Of a DNA stretch of 64,000 nt, positions 8,099 to 16,117 are shown piece after piece; the first letter of the stretch is position 1; every line of letters begins with the position of its first letter. Made by a program: the position numbers and the translations under genes. This DNA is from Bordetella genomosp. 9. Its GTDB lineage: Bacteria; Pseudomonadota; Gammaproteobacteria; Burkholderiales; Burkholderiaceae_B. Location: assembly GCF_002261425.1 (NCBI RefSeq), contig NZ_NEVJ01000003.1, positions 1,178,001 through 1,242,000 on the forward strand, in the 5' to 3' direction. The notes below the pieces were generated by a model, which was given only the letters and a program-made list of their open reading frames with translations, was not told the DNA's origin and ran no database searches.

Positions 8099-8590
8099 TC
8101 AGGACGCAGCCTCTTCCAACACCGCCCGCAGATCCTTATCCAGTTGCACCGCCACCGCATCGATCTCCGTACTATTGAATTGTCCGAACATCGACAGGGG
8201 ACGATCGTACTCGAAAGACACAGTGCCTTCCTGGTCCTCGCTAAGCAGGACTCGGATGGGAGCATAAAGACCGGCCGCAATCCGATATCGCGTCATTTTA
8301 GATGCCGTCAATGGATTGCCGATGTCATACTGGATCGCAAGACGGCGCGGCCCCGCGATACCCAGCAGTGCGCCATGATCCCGGAATCCAAAGATCGAGA
8401 GCGCGGGCAGCGCCTCCAGTTCCTTGAGCGCGCGCACGGTTTCGCCATAACGCAGCAAGGTAAAAATCCCATCGTCGATCCGACTCACCAGGCCTTCAAG
8501 CCTGGCCTTGACCGCGGAGAATGAATGACTGGAACGAATGCGGACGTGCTCGACCGTGATCGTGGTGGTTTCATAAGTGGGCTTGGACAT
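8099..8590 (-). CDS. DUF302 domain protein
   Basis: A 163-residue cytosolic protein. The N-terminal part (ETTTITVEHVRIRSSHSFSA) leads into a DUF302-type core: FTLLRYGETVRALKELE, the GFRDHGALLGIAG stretch, and APIRVLLSEDQEGTVSFEYD. The family's usual I-D-H motif appears here as RDHG. DUF302 proteins are small dimeric proteins of unknown biochemical role, often in stress or redox operons. It lies between the TetR gene (15 nt downstream) and the amidase gene (68 nt upstream), all on the minus strand. Confidence 0.75.
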   Translation of the reverse strand: MSKPTYETTTITVEHVRIRSSHSFSAVKARLEGLVSRIDDGIFTLLRYGETVRALKELEALPALSIFGFRDHGALLGIAGPRRLAIQYDIGNPLTASKMTRYRIAAGLYAPIRVLLSEDQEGTVSFEYDRPLSMFGQFNSTEIDAVAVQLDKDLRAVLEEAAS

Positions 8591-8658
8591 GTCAATCCTT
8601 CAGGCAGTGCAGCCCGCCAGGGCCGCGAAACGTGTGTACCTTCGATTCCGTGCCACAG

Positions 8659-10113
8659 TCAGATGGGCGACGGCAATGTGCCCACCACCGCCTCCACGCG
8701 GCGTGCAACATATAGCAGCGACCGATCGCGCCCGTAAGGGCCGTCCAATTCGAGACCGATGGGCAAGCCCTTCTCGGATTCGCCAATCGGAAGACTGACA
8801 CCCGGCAGGCCCGCCGCACTGGCTGGAATCGTGTTGTTGGCCAATACCAGTTGGCTGGTCTCCTGGCCACCCAACATGATCTTGTCTTCCTGTCCGATCA
8901 TCGGCGCGGTGGACGGCGTAGTGGGCAGTATCAGCGCGGCCGCGCCAGTCCTTGCGAACGCTTCGGCATACCGGCGCTTGATTTCCGCGCGTTCCCTCCC
9001 CTGCGCATGGCGATACTCCTCATCGGAGATATAGCCTTGCCCGCTCGGCAGCACGAATCGGGTCCATACATCTTTCAGTCCGGGCTTCAATCCGTCCACG
9101 ATCCCGTCGAACGTGAGGGGGACGTTGTTCTGGCGTATGAATTTGTCCACTGCCGCCTTGGTCTCACGGAAGAAGATATGCCAGGTCGCGGTCAGGGCAC
9201 GCTCGAAGAAATCCTGCCCCAGGTCGACCTCCACCACATTCGCGCCAGCGTCGCGCAGTTGCCAAACGGTTTCCTTGAAGCGCGCGGCAACTTCGGGCGC
9301 CGCCAGTTCCAGGAACTGGTGCGGCGCATAGGCCAGCGTGACGCCTTTCAAATCGGAATGAGTACTGCCGTCGGGGGTCTCGTCACGCGTAACGACGCGA
9401 TCTATCAGGATGCAGTCCTCCACACGCCGAGCAAACACACCGGTGGTGTCGAGCGTGTGGGAAATGGGCGCGACGCCACTACGCGGCCAACGTCCGGTGG
9501 TGGGCTTGAAGCCGACCACGCCACATAGCGAAGCCGGTACACGGATGGATCCGATGGTGTCGCCTCCCAATGCCGCCGGCACCATGCGAGCAGCCACAGC
9601 GACCCCGCCGCCACCGGAAGAACCACCCGAGACGTGATTCACATCGTGGGGGTTTCTGGCTTGACCATAGGCTTCGTTATGACCGGTCAGCCCGAAGGAC
9701 ATCTCCACAAGGTTGTTCTTGCCGAACACAATACCGCCACCATCCTTGATTGCCTGAACCGCGTCGGCGTCGTGCTCCGGCACAAAGCGATCGAGCGCCG
9801 CGAGACCAAGGGTAGTACGCAGTCCCTCGGTGAGATAGCTGTCTTTGATGGACACGGGCACGCCAAGAAGCGGCGCCATGGCGCCGGTGGCTCTGGCTCT
9901 GTCCGCCTGCCTGGCGGCTTCCAGCACGGCGACTTCGTCGATGGTGATGAACGCGTTCAGATCCGCGTGATCACGAACCCGCTGCAATAGCGCGCCTGCA
10001 TACCTTTCGGAAGAAATCTCGCCTTTGCGTATGGCCTGGGCGGCCGCCGCGACGCCCAGCGATGCGAGCGCGTCGGCCGTGGCTGTGATGTTTGCCTCGG
10101 AGTTTCCCTGCAT
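8659..10113 (-). CDS. Amidase signature-family hydrolase
   Basis: An amidase-signature enzyme of about 484 residues that hydrolyses a C-N amide bond. The catalytic Ser-cisSer-Lys triad is visible: the lysine in GVPVSIKDSYLTEG, the cis-serine and nucleophile region in VSGGSSGGGGVAVAARMVPA followed by GGDTIGSIRVPASLCG. The overall length and the SHTLDTTGVFAR motif fit indoleacetamide-hydrolase/allophanate-type members. I chose the ATG at 10113; an ATG at 10128 would add five residues. A strong palindrome (10170-10208) with promoter-like AT content lies just upstream. Possible partners are DUF302 and TetR downstream. The substrate is not known. Confidence 0.92.
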   Translation of the reverse strand: MQGNSEANITATADALASLGVAAAAQAIRKGEISSERYAGALLQRVRDHADLNAFITIDEVAVLEAARQADRARATGAMAPLLGVPVSIKDSYLTEGLRTTLGLAALDRFVPEHDADAVQAIKDGGGIVFGKNNLVEMSFGLTGHNEAYGQARNPHDVNHVSGGSSGGGGVAVAARMVPAALGGDTIGSIRVPASLCGVVGFKPTTGRWPRSGVAPISHTLDTTGVFARRVEDCILIDRVVTRDETPDGSTHSDLKGVTLAYAPHQFLELAAPEVAARFKETVWQLRDAGANVVEVDLGQDFFERALTATWHIFFRETKAAVDKFIRQNNVPLTFDGIVDGLKPGLKDVWTRFVLPSGQGYISDEEYRHAQGRERAEIKRRYAEAFARTGAAALILPTTPSTAPMIGQEDKIMLGGQETSQLVLANNTIPASAAGLPGVSLPIGESEKGLPIGLELDGPYGRDRSLLYVARRVEAVVGTLPSPI

Positions 10114-10169
10114 GACATGGCCCCACATCTGCGCGTCCCGGCGTGGCGATTCCAAGCCGGGACAACTAT

Positions 10170-10208
10170 TGAATTACGATCATACTTTAATATGATAATC
10201 GTAATTCA
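10170..10208. promoter_or_regulatory. Perfect 11-bp inverted repeat, likely operator of the amidase promoter
   Basis: TGAATTACGAT at 10170-10180 and its exact complement ATCGTAATTCA at 10198-10208 are separated by 17 AT-rich bases containing CATAC and TATG. It sits about 57 nt upstream of the amidase start. On the minus strand a TTGAAT and a TATGAT hexamer fall inside it at 19-bp spacing. A symmetric element overlapping a promoter is typical of a TetR or GntR operator. The binding protein is not identified; the TetR gene at 7460-8083 is the nearest candidate. Confidence 0.65.
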
Positions 10209-10242
10209 AAAATCCGTGCGGGCGCAAGTCCCAGCACATCGT

Positions 10243-10743
10243 CTAGCCGGGCAGTGGGCCTGGCTGGTCCAGCAATTGGTCCAGCAGCCGCAAGGCCTCG
10301 GCGGCGAACACCTGCATGTTCCGCCCGCGGTCCGTATCGCCTGTTTCCACGGTGAGCGTCGCGCCGTGCGGACCACGCGCGGCCAGGCACGCATGCCCAG
10401 GGGCATCGCCATAGCGATTCCCGCTCGGTCCGCTTGCGCCGGTTTCAGCCAGCACCCAGGTCGTATTCAGCTTCCGCTGCAGGCCTTCGGCCAGGAAGGC
10501 CGCGTAGTCTTCGGTTGCCGACCGCATCCCATCCGGCAGCGTCAACGGCAGGTCGAGCAGCGCGTGCCGCGACTGGGCGGTGTAGACAATGGCGCCGCCT
10601 ATGAAATACGCCGAGGCGCCCGGCACCGCCAACAGGCTGGCAGCGACCAGCCCGCCAGCCGAACTTTCGACCGTGCCCAGCGTGTGCCCACGCTGCTTGA
10701 GTTTGCTGGCGATGGATGCCGCGCTCGATTGCAGTTCGTTCAT
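10243..10743 (-). CDS. CinA-family protein (nicotinamide-nucleotide amidase-like domain)
   Basis: A 166-residue single-domain CinA C-terminal (PncC-like) protein, which in characterised relatives deamidates nicotinamide mononucleotide to nicotinate mononucleotide. Landmarks are GHTLGTVESSAGGLVAASLL, VPGASAYFIGGAIVYTAQSR and VLAETGASGPSGNRYGDAPG. The usual E-S-C-T-G-G motif reads ESSAGG, so the threonine is replaced by alanine. This resembles a recognised CinA subgroup but leaves its activity open. The gene is divergent from the GST gene. A short inverted repeat (TATTC and GAATA, 10767-10783) in the shared upstream region could be an operator. Confidence 0.85.
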   Translation of the reverse strand: MNELQSSAASIASKLKQRGHTLGTVESSAGGLVAASLLAVPGASAYFIGGAIVYTAQSRHALLDLPLTLPDGMRSATEDYAAFLAEGLQRKLNTTWVLAETGASGPSGNRYGDAPGHACLAARGPHGATLTVETGDTDRGRNMQVFAAEALRLLDQLLDQPGPLPG

Positions 10744-10885
10744 GAAAAGTGCTGCTCCTGGGAAGTTATTCCTCTAGAGAATAGTTGATATCGCCGAGTG
10801 CAATCTGCCATTTGATAGAGGAGTCATACAGAATCTCGATCAACGCCTTCGGGGCAGAACCCCCGGGCTCCAACAAGGAAATCGC

Positions 10886-11518
10886 ATGATCGAGGTTTAT
10901 GCCTATGCCACCCCCAACAGCGTCAAGGTGCCCATCGCGTTGGAAGAGCTGGGGTTGGATTACAGCCTGCATCCTGTCAACGTGAAGCAGGGTGCGCAAA
11001 AGCTGGAGCGCTTTCGCACCTTGAATCCGAACGGCAAGGTGCCGGTGCTTGTCGATATCAGTCCGTCCGGCGAGCGTCTGGCGCTGAGCGAATCGGCAGC
11101 CATACTGGTGTACCTGGCCGAGCGCCAGCAGGCCTTGTTGCCCTCCTCCGGCCGCGAGCGCGCCCGCGTCTTCGAGCAACTGTTCTTCCATGCATCGGCC
11201 GTCAGCCCAAGCTTCGGCAATGCGGGCTTCTTCACCAAGCTGGCCGCCGAACCGCAACCGCTGGCGCAACAGCGCTTCTCCGCCGAAGCGAAGCGCGTAA
11301 CCGAGCTGCTCGACGGTCTGCTCGCCGATCGTCCCTTTGTTGCCGGCGACGACTACAGCATTGCCGACATTGCCCATTTCGGCTGGTACTGGCGGCGTGC
11401 CTTCGCCGGCGTGGCGCTGGATGCCTACCCGAACCTCAGCCGCTGGTATGCCAGCGTAGAACAACGGCCTGCCGTGCAACGCGCCATGGCACGCGTCGAA
11501 GCACTCGCCGCTGCCTGA
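10886..11518 (+). CDS. Glutathione S-transferase
   Basis: A 210-residue cytosolic GST. The thioredoxin-like N-terminal domain has PNSVKVPIALEELGLDY, the cis-proline segment LNPNGKVPVLVD and the glutathione-binding ESAAILVYLAE. The helical C-terminal domain includes FVAGDDYSIADIAHFGWYW, which has the conserved N-capping S-I-A-D motif. GSTs of this bacterial group conjugate glutathione to electrophiles or reduce disulfides such as glutathione adducts; the substrate is not predictable. AAGGAAATCGC gives a good ribosome-binding site before the ATG. Confidence 0.92.
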   Translation: MIEVYAYATPNSVKVPIALEELGLDYSLHPVNVKQGAQKLERFRTLNPNGKVPVLVDISPSGERLALSESAAILVYLAERQQALLPSSGRERARVFEQLFFHASAVSPSFGNAGFFTKLAAEPQPLAQQRFSAEAKRVTELLDGLLADRPFVAGDDYSIADIAHFGWYWRRAFAGVALDAYPNLSRWYASVEQRPAVQRAMARVEALAAA

Positions 11519-11587
11519 AACACCGCATCCGTACGCTAGCCTTCCAACATCGCATATACCAGGGCGAACGCCTTGGTCGCCAACCCA

Positions 11588-11784
11588 AGGGCGAAAGCGT
11601 GCAAAGGGTGGCGCTGGAACTGGGCTACGAGAATGCCAGCGGCTTCGTCACCATGTTTCGCAAGGCGGTAGGCAAGCCGCCGGCGCGATACCTTTCCGAT
11701 CGGATGAAAAGCACGCAGTTTGCCGCCGTCCGCGGCATCGTGCTTCACGATCATGCGTTGGTTAGCGGCCGAGAGCGGTCTTGA
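11588..11784 (+). pseudogene. AraC-family regulator remnant (second HTH only)
   Basis: The plus strand encodes the final helix-turn-helix of an AraC regulator: GESVQRVALELGYENASGFV, then TMFRKAVGKPPARYLSDR. Everything N-terminal (cupin or arm domain and first HTH) is missing; the sequence upstream is unrelated and begins right after the GST stop. The frame runs into the 3' end of the TetR gene on the other strand, so the original stop is probably gone too. It is a deletion scar between GST and TetR. Confidence 0.75.
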
Positions 11785-12340
11785 CCGCGGCATCGATGAT
11801 GCCTTCGATAAAGCGGTCATCGAACGCTTCTTTGGAAAACCAGCGTCGATAAAATAGTGGCCCAACCACTACCGCGACCAAGTCGGCGGCTGGCTTCTCC
11901 GGCTGCACCTCACCCCTGTCCCTGGCTCTTTCGACGACAGCGTAAAACGGCGCCATGAAGGCCTTATGCAGTCCGGCCTGCAGCGCGGCGATTTCCGGAT
12001 CGCGCTCCGCCGCGTCGACGATCGATGGATAGACCGTGGCCCATGCGGCGGACGGAAGCTGTTCCACGAGCTTCGTCACAAGAGCGTGCAGGTCGGCGCG
12101 CAACGTGCCCGTGTCCGGTGGCGGCGGTACGTTCCCGAGCCTGGAACAGGCATCGATCAGCAAGGCAGCGCGCGAAGGCCAGTGACGGTAGATCGTCGTT
12201 TTCGAAACGCCGGACACGCGCGACACTTCGTCGATGCTGACACCGCTGATCCCGCTCTGCGTCAACTGCCGATAGGTTTCGCTCAATACGGCTGCCTTGG
12301 AGCGCTCCACCCGCTTGTCTGCAATCTGAACCACCTTCAC
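11762..12340 (-). CDS. TetR/AcrR family regulator, divergent from alpha/beta hydrolase
   Basis: A 192-residue regulator. The helix-turn-helix is GISGVSIDEVSRVSGVSKTT followed by IYRHWPSRAALLIDA. The C-terminal domain belongs to the TetR_C_11-like group: WATVYPSIVDAAERDPEIAA, then VGPLFYRRWFSKEAFDDRFI. It is transcribed away from the alpha/beta hydrolase at 12449, with a 17-nt palindrome between them (12363-12379), the classic arrangement for a local repressor. The remnant at 25411-25702 encodes a paralogue of this protein's C-terminal half with most residues conserved. Confidence 0.92.
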   Translation of the reverse strand: MKVVQIADKRVERSKAAVLSETYRQLTQSGISGVSIDEVSRVSGVSKTTIYRHWPSRAALLIDACSRLGNVPPPPDTGTLRADLHALVTKLVEQLPSAAWATVYPSIVDAAERDPEIAALQAGLHKAFMAPFYAVVERARDRGEVQPEKPAADLVAVVVGPLFYRRWFSKEAFDDRFIEGIIDAAVKTALGR

Positions 12341-12362
12341 CCTTCCTCGTTGACATTATCGA

Positions 12363-12379
12363 TACGCTACGGTAGCGTA
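12363..12379. promoter_or_regulatory. TetR operator palindrome in divergent promoter region
   Basis: TACGCTACGGTAGCGTA is a perfect 8-bp inverted repeat around one base, midway between the divergent TetR and hydrolase genes. A TTGACA hexamer at 12350-12355 stands 17 bp before TAGCGT (12373-12378), so the palindrome would cover the -10 region of a promoter reading toward the hydrolase. This is a typical TetR operator layout. Binding is inferred from position and symmetry. Confidence 0.7.
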
Positions 12380-12448
12380 CTACAAGTACGGCACAGTACA
12401 GTATTGATATTAACGGACGAACTCTCAAGCTGGGAGGAGCGCTTAAAG

Positions 12449-13369
12449 ATGGCTGACATGACCGAAGATCAAGACGCCGTCCCGGCATGGCTCGACCAAA
12501 CGCTCTTTCCCTTCAAAAGCCATTGGATCGATATCGACGGCAATCGCATCCACTATGTCGATGAAGGCAGCGGCCCTACCCTGCTCCTGCTCCACGGCAA
12601 TGGCAGTTGGTCCTTTCTCTACCGGCATATCATCACCCGGCTCGCCCCACATTTTCGCTGCATCGCCTTCGACCATGCGGGTTTCGGGTTGAGCCGGGCC
12701 CGACCCGGCTTCACTTTCAAGCCGTGGGAACACGCGACGGTTCTGGAGGGCCTGGTGCGCGCCCTGGCCCTGAGGGACATCCGCCTCGTCGTGCAGGATT
12801 GGGGCGGCCCGATCGGGCTGAGTTTCGCCGGCCTGCGGCCGGACCTCATCGACAAGCTGATCATCTGCAACACCTGGGCGTGGCCCGCCGACCGGATCAA
12901 GCACATCGAGAACTGGTCTCGACTTACCGGCGGCGGACTGGGCCGCTTCCTGATCGTCCGCTACAACGCGCTCACCCGGTTCCTCGTACCGATGTCCACG
13001 AAACGCAGGCTGACATCGACCGAAAAGGCGGCCTACGCAAAGCCCTATCCGACTCCGGCCTCGCGTATTCCCCACTCGCAGTTCGCCAAAGAGATACTCG
13101 AAAGCCGCGATTTCCTTTCCGAGGTAGAGGCTGGCCTGGCGCGCCTGCGCGACAAGCCCGTCCTCATTCTTTGGGGAGACCACGACCCCGGCTTTCGAGA
13201 GAGCGAGCGGCAACGCTTCGAAACCGAGTTCCCCGGCGCCGAGGTGCACGTTCTGGCCGGCGCCAAGCATTTCGTGCAAGAGGACGCCCCGGCCGAGATC
13301 TGTGACGCGATCGAGCAGTTCGAAGCCTGTCAAGGCGCCGTGTATGAATCGGCCCCCTTTCGGTCATGA
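12449..13369 (+). CDS. Alpha/beta-fold hydrolase (haloalkane dehalogenase-like)
   Basis: A 306-residue alpha/beta hydrolase. The oxyanion segment is LLLLHGNGSWSFLYRHII. The nucleophile elbow reads LVVQDWGGPIGLSFAG, with an aspartate rather than a serine, as in haloalkane dehalogenases and epoxide hydrolases. Acid and base residues fit WGDHDPGF and GAKHFVQEDAP. The RLTSTEKAAYAKPYP cap region is also dehalogenase-like. The start is the ATG after GGGAGGAGCG; a longer frame is open upstream but crosses the operator. Its last 40 nt overlap the 3' end of the convergent AraC gene. It is probably repressed by the divergent TetR. The substrate (haloalkane, epoxide or ester) is undetermined. Confidence 0.88.
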   Translation: MADMTEDQDAVPAWLDQTLFPFKSHWIDIDGNRIHYVDEGSGPTLLLLHGNGSWSFLYRHIITRLAPHFRCIAFDHAGFGLSRARPGFTFKPWEHATVLEGLVRALALRDIRLVVQDWGGPIGLSFAGLRPDLIDKLIICNTWAWPADRIKHIENWSRLTGGGLGRFLIVRYNALTRFLVPMSTKRRLTSTEKAAYAKPYPTPASRIPHSQFAKEILESRDFLSEVEAGLARLRDKPVLILWGDHDPGFRESERQRFETEFPGAEVHVLAGAKHFVQEDAPAEICDAIEQFEACQGAVYESAPFRS

Positions 13370-14121
13370 GCGACACTGATTTCGTGAATAAACGCCTCGG
13401 GCGTCACACCCGTGAAGTGGCGAAATTCTTCGATGAGGTGGGCCTGATCATAAAAGCCGGCTTCCGCGGCGATGCTCGCCCAGTTCGTGCGGCGGTCCGC
13501 ACGCGCCAGGTCGGTCGCACGCGAAAACCGCCTCAGCCTGGAGAACATCTTGGGGCTCATGCCAACCGCTTCGATAAACACGCGCCGCAGATGCCGCTCG
13601 CTGATGCCGAGGCCGGCCGCAACCTCGTACACATTGGCGTCGAGCAACTGTCTTGCGGCTTCACGCACGAGCAAGGTGCGATCGCCAGGAGGAGGACGGT
13701 CAGGCAAGTACCGACCCGCAATCGCGCGTTCGAGAATACGCGCAGCGTCGTTGGGGCTAGCCGCCGAGGCAAGCTGGTCGTATATCGCTCGCGCTTCACT
13801 TGCGCCCCAGACGTCTTCCACCGGCACGATAAGGCCCGAGACGGCGGATGCCGGCATCCCGAGCACCGCGGCGGCGGTCCCTAATTGAAGACGCGCGACG
13901 ACAGTCATTTGCCCCTTGCGAATAGTCTTGCGCGTGACGTACCGACGGGCGCCGAGCACATGCATGTCCAATCCCCGCTGGGCCGAAGCTCCCACCCTGA
14001 CGACGAGATGCACCTCCGGACGAGGAATCGCTACCATCGGCTCGTTCGTAAGGCATTCGTCGACGATCATCGATTCGATAAAGGACATGGGGTGCCTGCG
14101 CGACATGGAAGCGGGATGCAT
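13330..14121 (-). CDS. AraC family transcriptional regulator
   Basis: A regulator of about 263 residues. The N-terminal sensing part includes the GLDMHVLGARRYVTRKTIRK segment. The C-terminal part has the two AraC helix-turn-helix motifs: VYEVAAGLGISERHLRRVFI, and WASIAAEAGFYDQAHLIEEF followed by RHFTGVTPEAFI. Alternative starts at 14106 and 14088 exist; I chose 14121 as the longest that does not enter the neighbour's leader. It is divergent from the NAD-epimerase gene at 14246, its most likely target, and its 3' end overlaps the hydrolase gene tail to tail. Confidence 0.85.
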   Translation of the reverse strand: MHPASMSRRHPMSFIESMIVDECLTNEPMVAIPRPEVHLVVRVGASAQRGLDMHVLGARRYVTRKTIRKGQMTVVARLQLGTAAAVLGMPASAVSGLIVPVEDVWGASEARAIYDQLASAASPNDAARILERAIAGRYLPDRPPPGDRTLLVREAARQLLDANVYEVAAGLGISERHLRRVFIEAVGMSPKMFSRLRRFSRATDLARADRRTNWASIAAEAGFYDQAHLIEEFRHFTGVTPEAFIHEISVAHDRKGADSYTAP

Positions 14122-14245
14122 GGCCCTATAGTAGACGACGCCCGGCCGTCGAATGACGCGGATCTTCCCTGTCCGTTTTTTCCAATGCACGCCCGCCGTA
14201 GCCCGATACAGTTCGCGCATCTCGCACCTTGGCTGGAGGCCTCGC

Positions 14246-15076
14246 ATGACAATTCTCGTGACCGGTGCAACCGGAAAAGTCGGTAGCCGCCTCGTCAAAC
14301 GGCTGGTAGAACGCGGCGACCGCGTGCGTGCCCTGATACGCGACCGCACTCGTGCGACTGAACTGAACACGAATCAGGTCGAGCTCGTCGAAGGCGACCT
14401 TCTCGATCCCGATTCGCTGCGTGCGGCTGTGCACGACGCGGATGCAATCGTCCACTGCGCGGCGTTTTTTCGCGGCGCAACGCCGGAGCAAGCTCATAGC
14501 GTCAACGATCTGGGAACGCAGTCGCTTGCCGCCGCCGCGCGCGACGCCGGCGTGAAGCGGTTCGTGTTCCTGAGCACAGGCCTCGTCTATGGTTCAACCG
14601 GTGGACGCCCTGCATCGGAAGACGACGCTTGCGCGCCGACGGTCGCCTATCCGGTGAGCAAGCTGGCCGCCGAGGACTTTCTTCTAGGCATGGAACACCT
14701 GGATGTGCGCGTGCTGCGTCTGCCCTTCGTCTATGGCGACGGCGATCCGCATATTGCGGAAATCGTGCCCCACATGCAGGGATGGCGGCCAACCCAACGC
14801 ATGTCGATCGGCCACCATGCGGACATCGCCCAGGCCGTGATGCGCCTGCTCGACAAGGCGGACCCGGCGTACCGCATCTATAACGTGGCCGATGACGACG
14901 CGCCCGAGATTGCCGAACTGCTGGCGGCGGTGGGCGCCGCGCCGCCGGACGGATCGGCGGCCGAACGTGGCGCGGCATTCGATGCGCTACTCGACTGTCG
15001 CCGCATTCGCGACGATCTCGGCTTCAAGGCGACGTTCCCGCGCCTCGCGGACGCGATTGCAGCGGGCGCTCTCTAG
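14246..15076 (+). CDS. NAD-dependent epimerase/dehydratase family protein
   Basis: A 276-residue extended short-chain dehydrogenase. The cofactor loop is ILVTGATGKVGSRLVKRLVE, the strand-4 region is DADAIVHCAAFFRG, the catalytic serine is in VFLSTGLVYGS, and the YxxxK motif is YPVSKLAAEDFLL. The NADP-binding arginines (ALIRDRTRATEL) fit members that act on sugar nucleotides or small carbonyls. GGAGG lies 7 nt before the ATG. It is divergent from the AraC gene. The substrate is unknown. Confidence 0.88.
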   Translation: MTILVTGATGKVGSRLVKRLVERGDRVRALIRDRTRATELNTNQVELVEGDLLDPDSLRAAVHDADAIVHCAAFFRGATPEQAHSVNDLGTQSLAAAARDAGVKRFVFLSTGLVYGSTGGRPASEDDACAPTVAYPVSKLAAEDFLLGMEHLDVRVLRLPFVYGDGDPHIAEIVPHMQGWRPTQRMSIGHHADIAQAVMRLLDKADPAYRIYNVADDDAPEIAELLAAVGAAPPDGSAAERGAAFDALLDCRRIRDDLGFKATFPRLADAIAAGAL

Positions 15077-15177
15077 CACCTGCTCGACAGCCCCAGCGTA
15101 CGATAGTGTTCATGGATTTCATTGCTAAAGTGTTTGCAGGCATCGGCACACTCAACGCAATTGGGACGGAACGCTAA

Positions 15178-16074
15178 ATGACGATTTCAGAGTATCCAAC
15201 GATCGCCCTCATTGGGCCGGGGGCCATCGGCACGACCGTGGCGGCGGCCCTGCACGAGGCCGGGCGCACACCGGCCATTTTCGGCCGCTCGGCGCACGAA
15301 CGCCTGGAACTGCGCTTCGACGGCGGCCATATCGTGGTACCGGGACCCGTGCGCACCAATCCGGCCGACGTTAAAGCAACGTTCGACCTGGTTTTTGTCG
15401 CGGTGAAGTCGACACAGGTGGACGCCGCAGCGCCGTGGCTTTCCGCCCTGTGCGGAAACAGGACCGTGGTCTGCGTATTGCAAAACGGCGTTGAACAGGA
15501 AACGCTCTTTGCCCCATATGTGCCTGGTAGCGCAGTCCTGCCCTCGGTGGTGTGGTTTCCTGCTCAACGCGAGCACGACGCCTCGGTCTGGCTGCGAGGC
15601 AAGCCGCGGATTACATTGCCAGACACGCCAGGGAGCCGCATCGTCCTGACGGCATTGAGAGGCACCCGGTGTTCAGTCGACGTCGTGGCAGACTTCAAGT
15701 CCGTCGCATGGCGCAAGCTTCTACAGAACGCGGTCGCCGGCTTGATGGTACTTGCGGGTCGTCGCGCTGGCATGTATTCCCGCGCCGACGTTGCCGGGTT
15801 GGCACGCGCCTATTTGCAGGAATGCCTTGAAGTCGCCCGGGCAGAGGGTGCGACGCTGGGCGACGAGGTTCCGCAAGAGATCGTCGACGCCTTCCAAGGT
15901 TACCCGGCCGACCTCGGCACTTCGATACTCGCCGACCGGCAGGCTGGCCGCCCGCTTGAATGGGACTGCCGAAACGGGGTCGTGCAGCGACTGGGGCGAT
16001 TGCATGGTATCCCTACCCCGATCAGCGATCTGGTCGTCCCGCTTCTCGCCGCCGCGAGTGATGGGCCTGGCTGA
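15178..16074 (+). CDS. 2-dehydropantoate 2-reductase-family oxidoreductase
   Basis: A 298-residue member of the ApbA/PanE family, which reduces 2-oxo acids with NADPH. The N-terminal Rossmann motif is IALIGPGAIGTTVAAALHEA, the middle motif is VCVLQNGVEQE, and the catalytic-lysine region is FKSVAWRKLLQNAVAGLMVL. The C-terminal helical domain has EWDCRNGVVQRLGRLHGIPT, typical of the family. Panthothenate synthesis genes are not nearby, so this may be a paralogue for another 2-oxo or 3-oxo acid. It is convergent with the SDR gene downstream. Confidence 0.85.
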   Translation: MTISEYPTIALIGPGAIGTTVAAALHEAGRTPAIFGRSAHERLELRFDGGHIVVPGPVRTNPADVKATFDLVFVAVKSTQVDAAAPWLSALCGNRTVVCVLQNGVEQETLFAPYVPGSAVLPSVVWFPAQREHDASVWLRGKPRITLPDTPGSRIVLTALRGTRCSVDVVADFKSVAWRKLLQNAVAGLMVLAGRRAGMYSRADVAGLARAYLQECLEVARAEGATLGDEVPQEIVDAFQGYPADLGTSILADRQAGRPLEWDCRNGVVQRLGRLHGIPTPISDLVVPLLAAASDGPG

Positions 16075-16117
16075 CATCTCTGCCATAGAGCGAAGTCACT
16101 TCGCTCCATAGCCGCCT

